Of a DNA stretch of 12,706 bases, positions 12,424 through 12,706 are shown piece after piece; position 1 is the first letter of the stretch, and the number at the start of each line of letters is the position of its first letter. The notes below the pieces were generated by a model, which was not told the DNA's origin, did not search any database, and saw nothing but the letters and a program-made list of their open reading frames with translations. The DNA is taken from the NCBI GenBank assembly GCA_049969935.1, contig JBMFNX010000035.1, forward strand, positions 1 through 12,706. The letters run 5' to 3'. The translations under genes were made by a program, and so were the position numbers. The DNA is from JACIWG01 sp049969935. Lineage in GTDB: Archaea > Thermoproteota > Nitrososphaeria > JACIWG01.

Positions 12424-12706
12424 TCATTTAAATCAATTTTATTCATTAAATAAAATTTTTATTTATGACAGAAGAGTAGAGTATTTGATTGTAGATAGAT
12501 AAGTGGGATGGGTTTTAGAAAGCAGCTTACCTTAGACAAACGGATGAAGTTCCTGTTGCATCAATTATTGACAGTCCATCACTCTAGATTTCATTGGTAC
12601 AAACACGCTTAAATATTATTTGCTCCAAGAAGAGTGGATTCGACGTGGCAACTTAAGGTTTATTATGGCTTTTTGTTTATGTTATTTTTATGTTCTGTGT
12701 TAGGGG
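12424..12706. other. 283-base region with no convincing gene
   Basis: The stretch is AT-rich. The only notable frame is a 34-codon plus-strand reading frame at 12508-12612 (MGFRKQLTLDKRMKFLLHQL..., stop TAA at 12610). It is basic and hydrophobic and might be a transposase fragment, but I recognise no domain and it has no ribosome site or good TATA box at the right distance. A further gene may begin beyond the window edge. Confidence 0.4.

Noticed and set aside
349..12526. GGCTTTAGAAAGCAGC at 349-364 nearly repeats GGTTTTAGAAAGCAGC at 12511-12526, in a frame reading GFRKQ in both
   Set aside because: A 13-base exact match is about what chance gives for two sites in 12.7 kb of AT-rich DNA, and the flanks do not match.

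Overview
The window looks archaeal and is probably from a thermophile (Thermoprotei, Bathyarchaeia or a related lineage; I cannot place it closer). The DNA is AT-rich, arginine is mostly AGA/AGG, and TTTATA-type boxes sit about 22-27 bases upstream of start codons, so most first genes appear to be leaderless. An aldehyde:ferredoxin oxidoreductase, an archaeal ATPase_2 protein, a HEPN/MNT pair and an orphan IS605-type tnpB fit this picture.

Layout. 1-381: non-coding, with a possible relic of a tnpB right end. 382-1974: divergent genes for a DUF457 (YdjM-like) membrane protein (-) and a D-2-hydroxyacid dehydrogenase (+). 2113-3186: an archaeal ATPase (-) preceded by two tandem hairpin repeats at its promoter. 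3240-4337: a frame-disrupted tnpB (-) that still has a recognisable reRNA-like right end. 4338-4708: about 370 bases without a gene but rich in inverted repeats, one flanked by 9-bp direct repeats. 4709-5413: an acylphosphatase fused to thirteen perfect-length heptads.

5491-9549 is the most informative part: two divergent operons, iolN-iolM (-) and iolG-iolO (+), fired from mirror-image TATA boxes only 18 bp across. The four families (Gfo/Idh/MocA dehydrogenase, zinc MDR dehydrogenase, creatininase-like hydrolase, TIM-barrel epimerase) match the myo-inositol pathway described for Thermotoga maritima: inositol to scyllo-inosose (IolG), to a diketo-inositol (IolM), ring opening to 5-keto-L-gluconate (IolN), epimerisation to D-tagaturonate (IolO). 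No transporter, kinase or tagaturonate-processing enzyme is in the window, so the rest of the route must lie elsewhere.

9654-10347: an MNT nucleotidyltransferase/HEPN toxin-antitoxin-type pair (-). 10462-12321: an AOR-family tungsten oxidoreductase (-) with unusual cysteine spacing. 12322-12706: its promoter, then DNA with no convincing gene.

All identifications come from reading motifs and from memory of the families. No database search was run.
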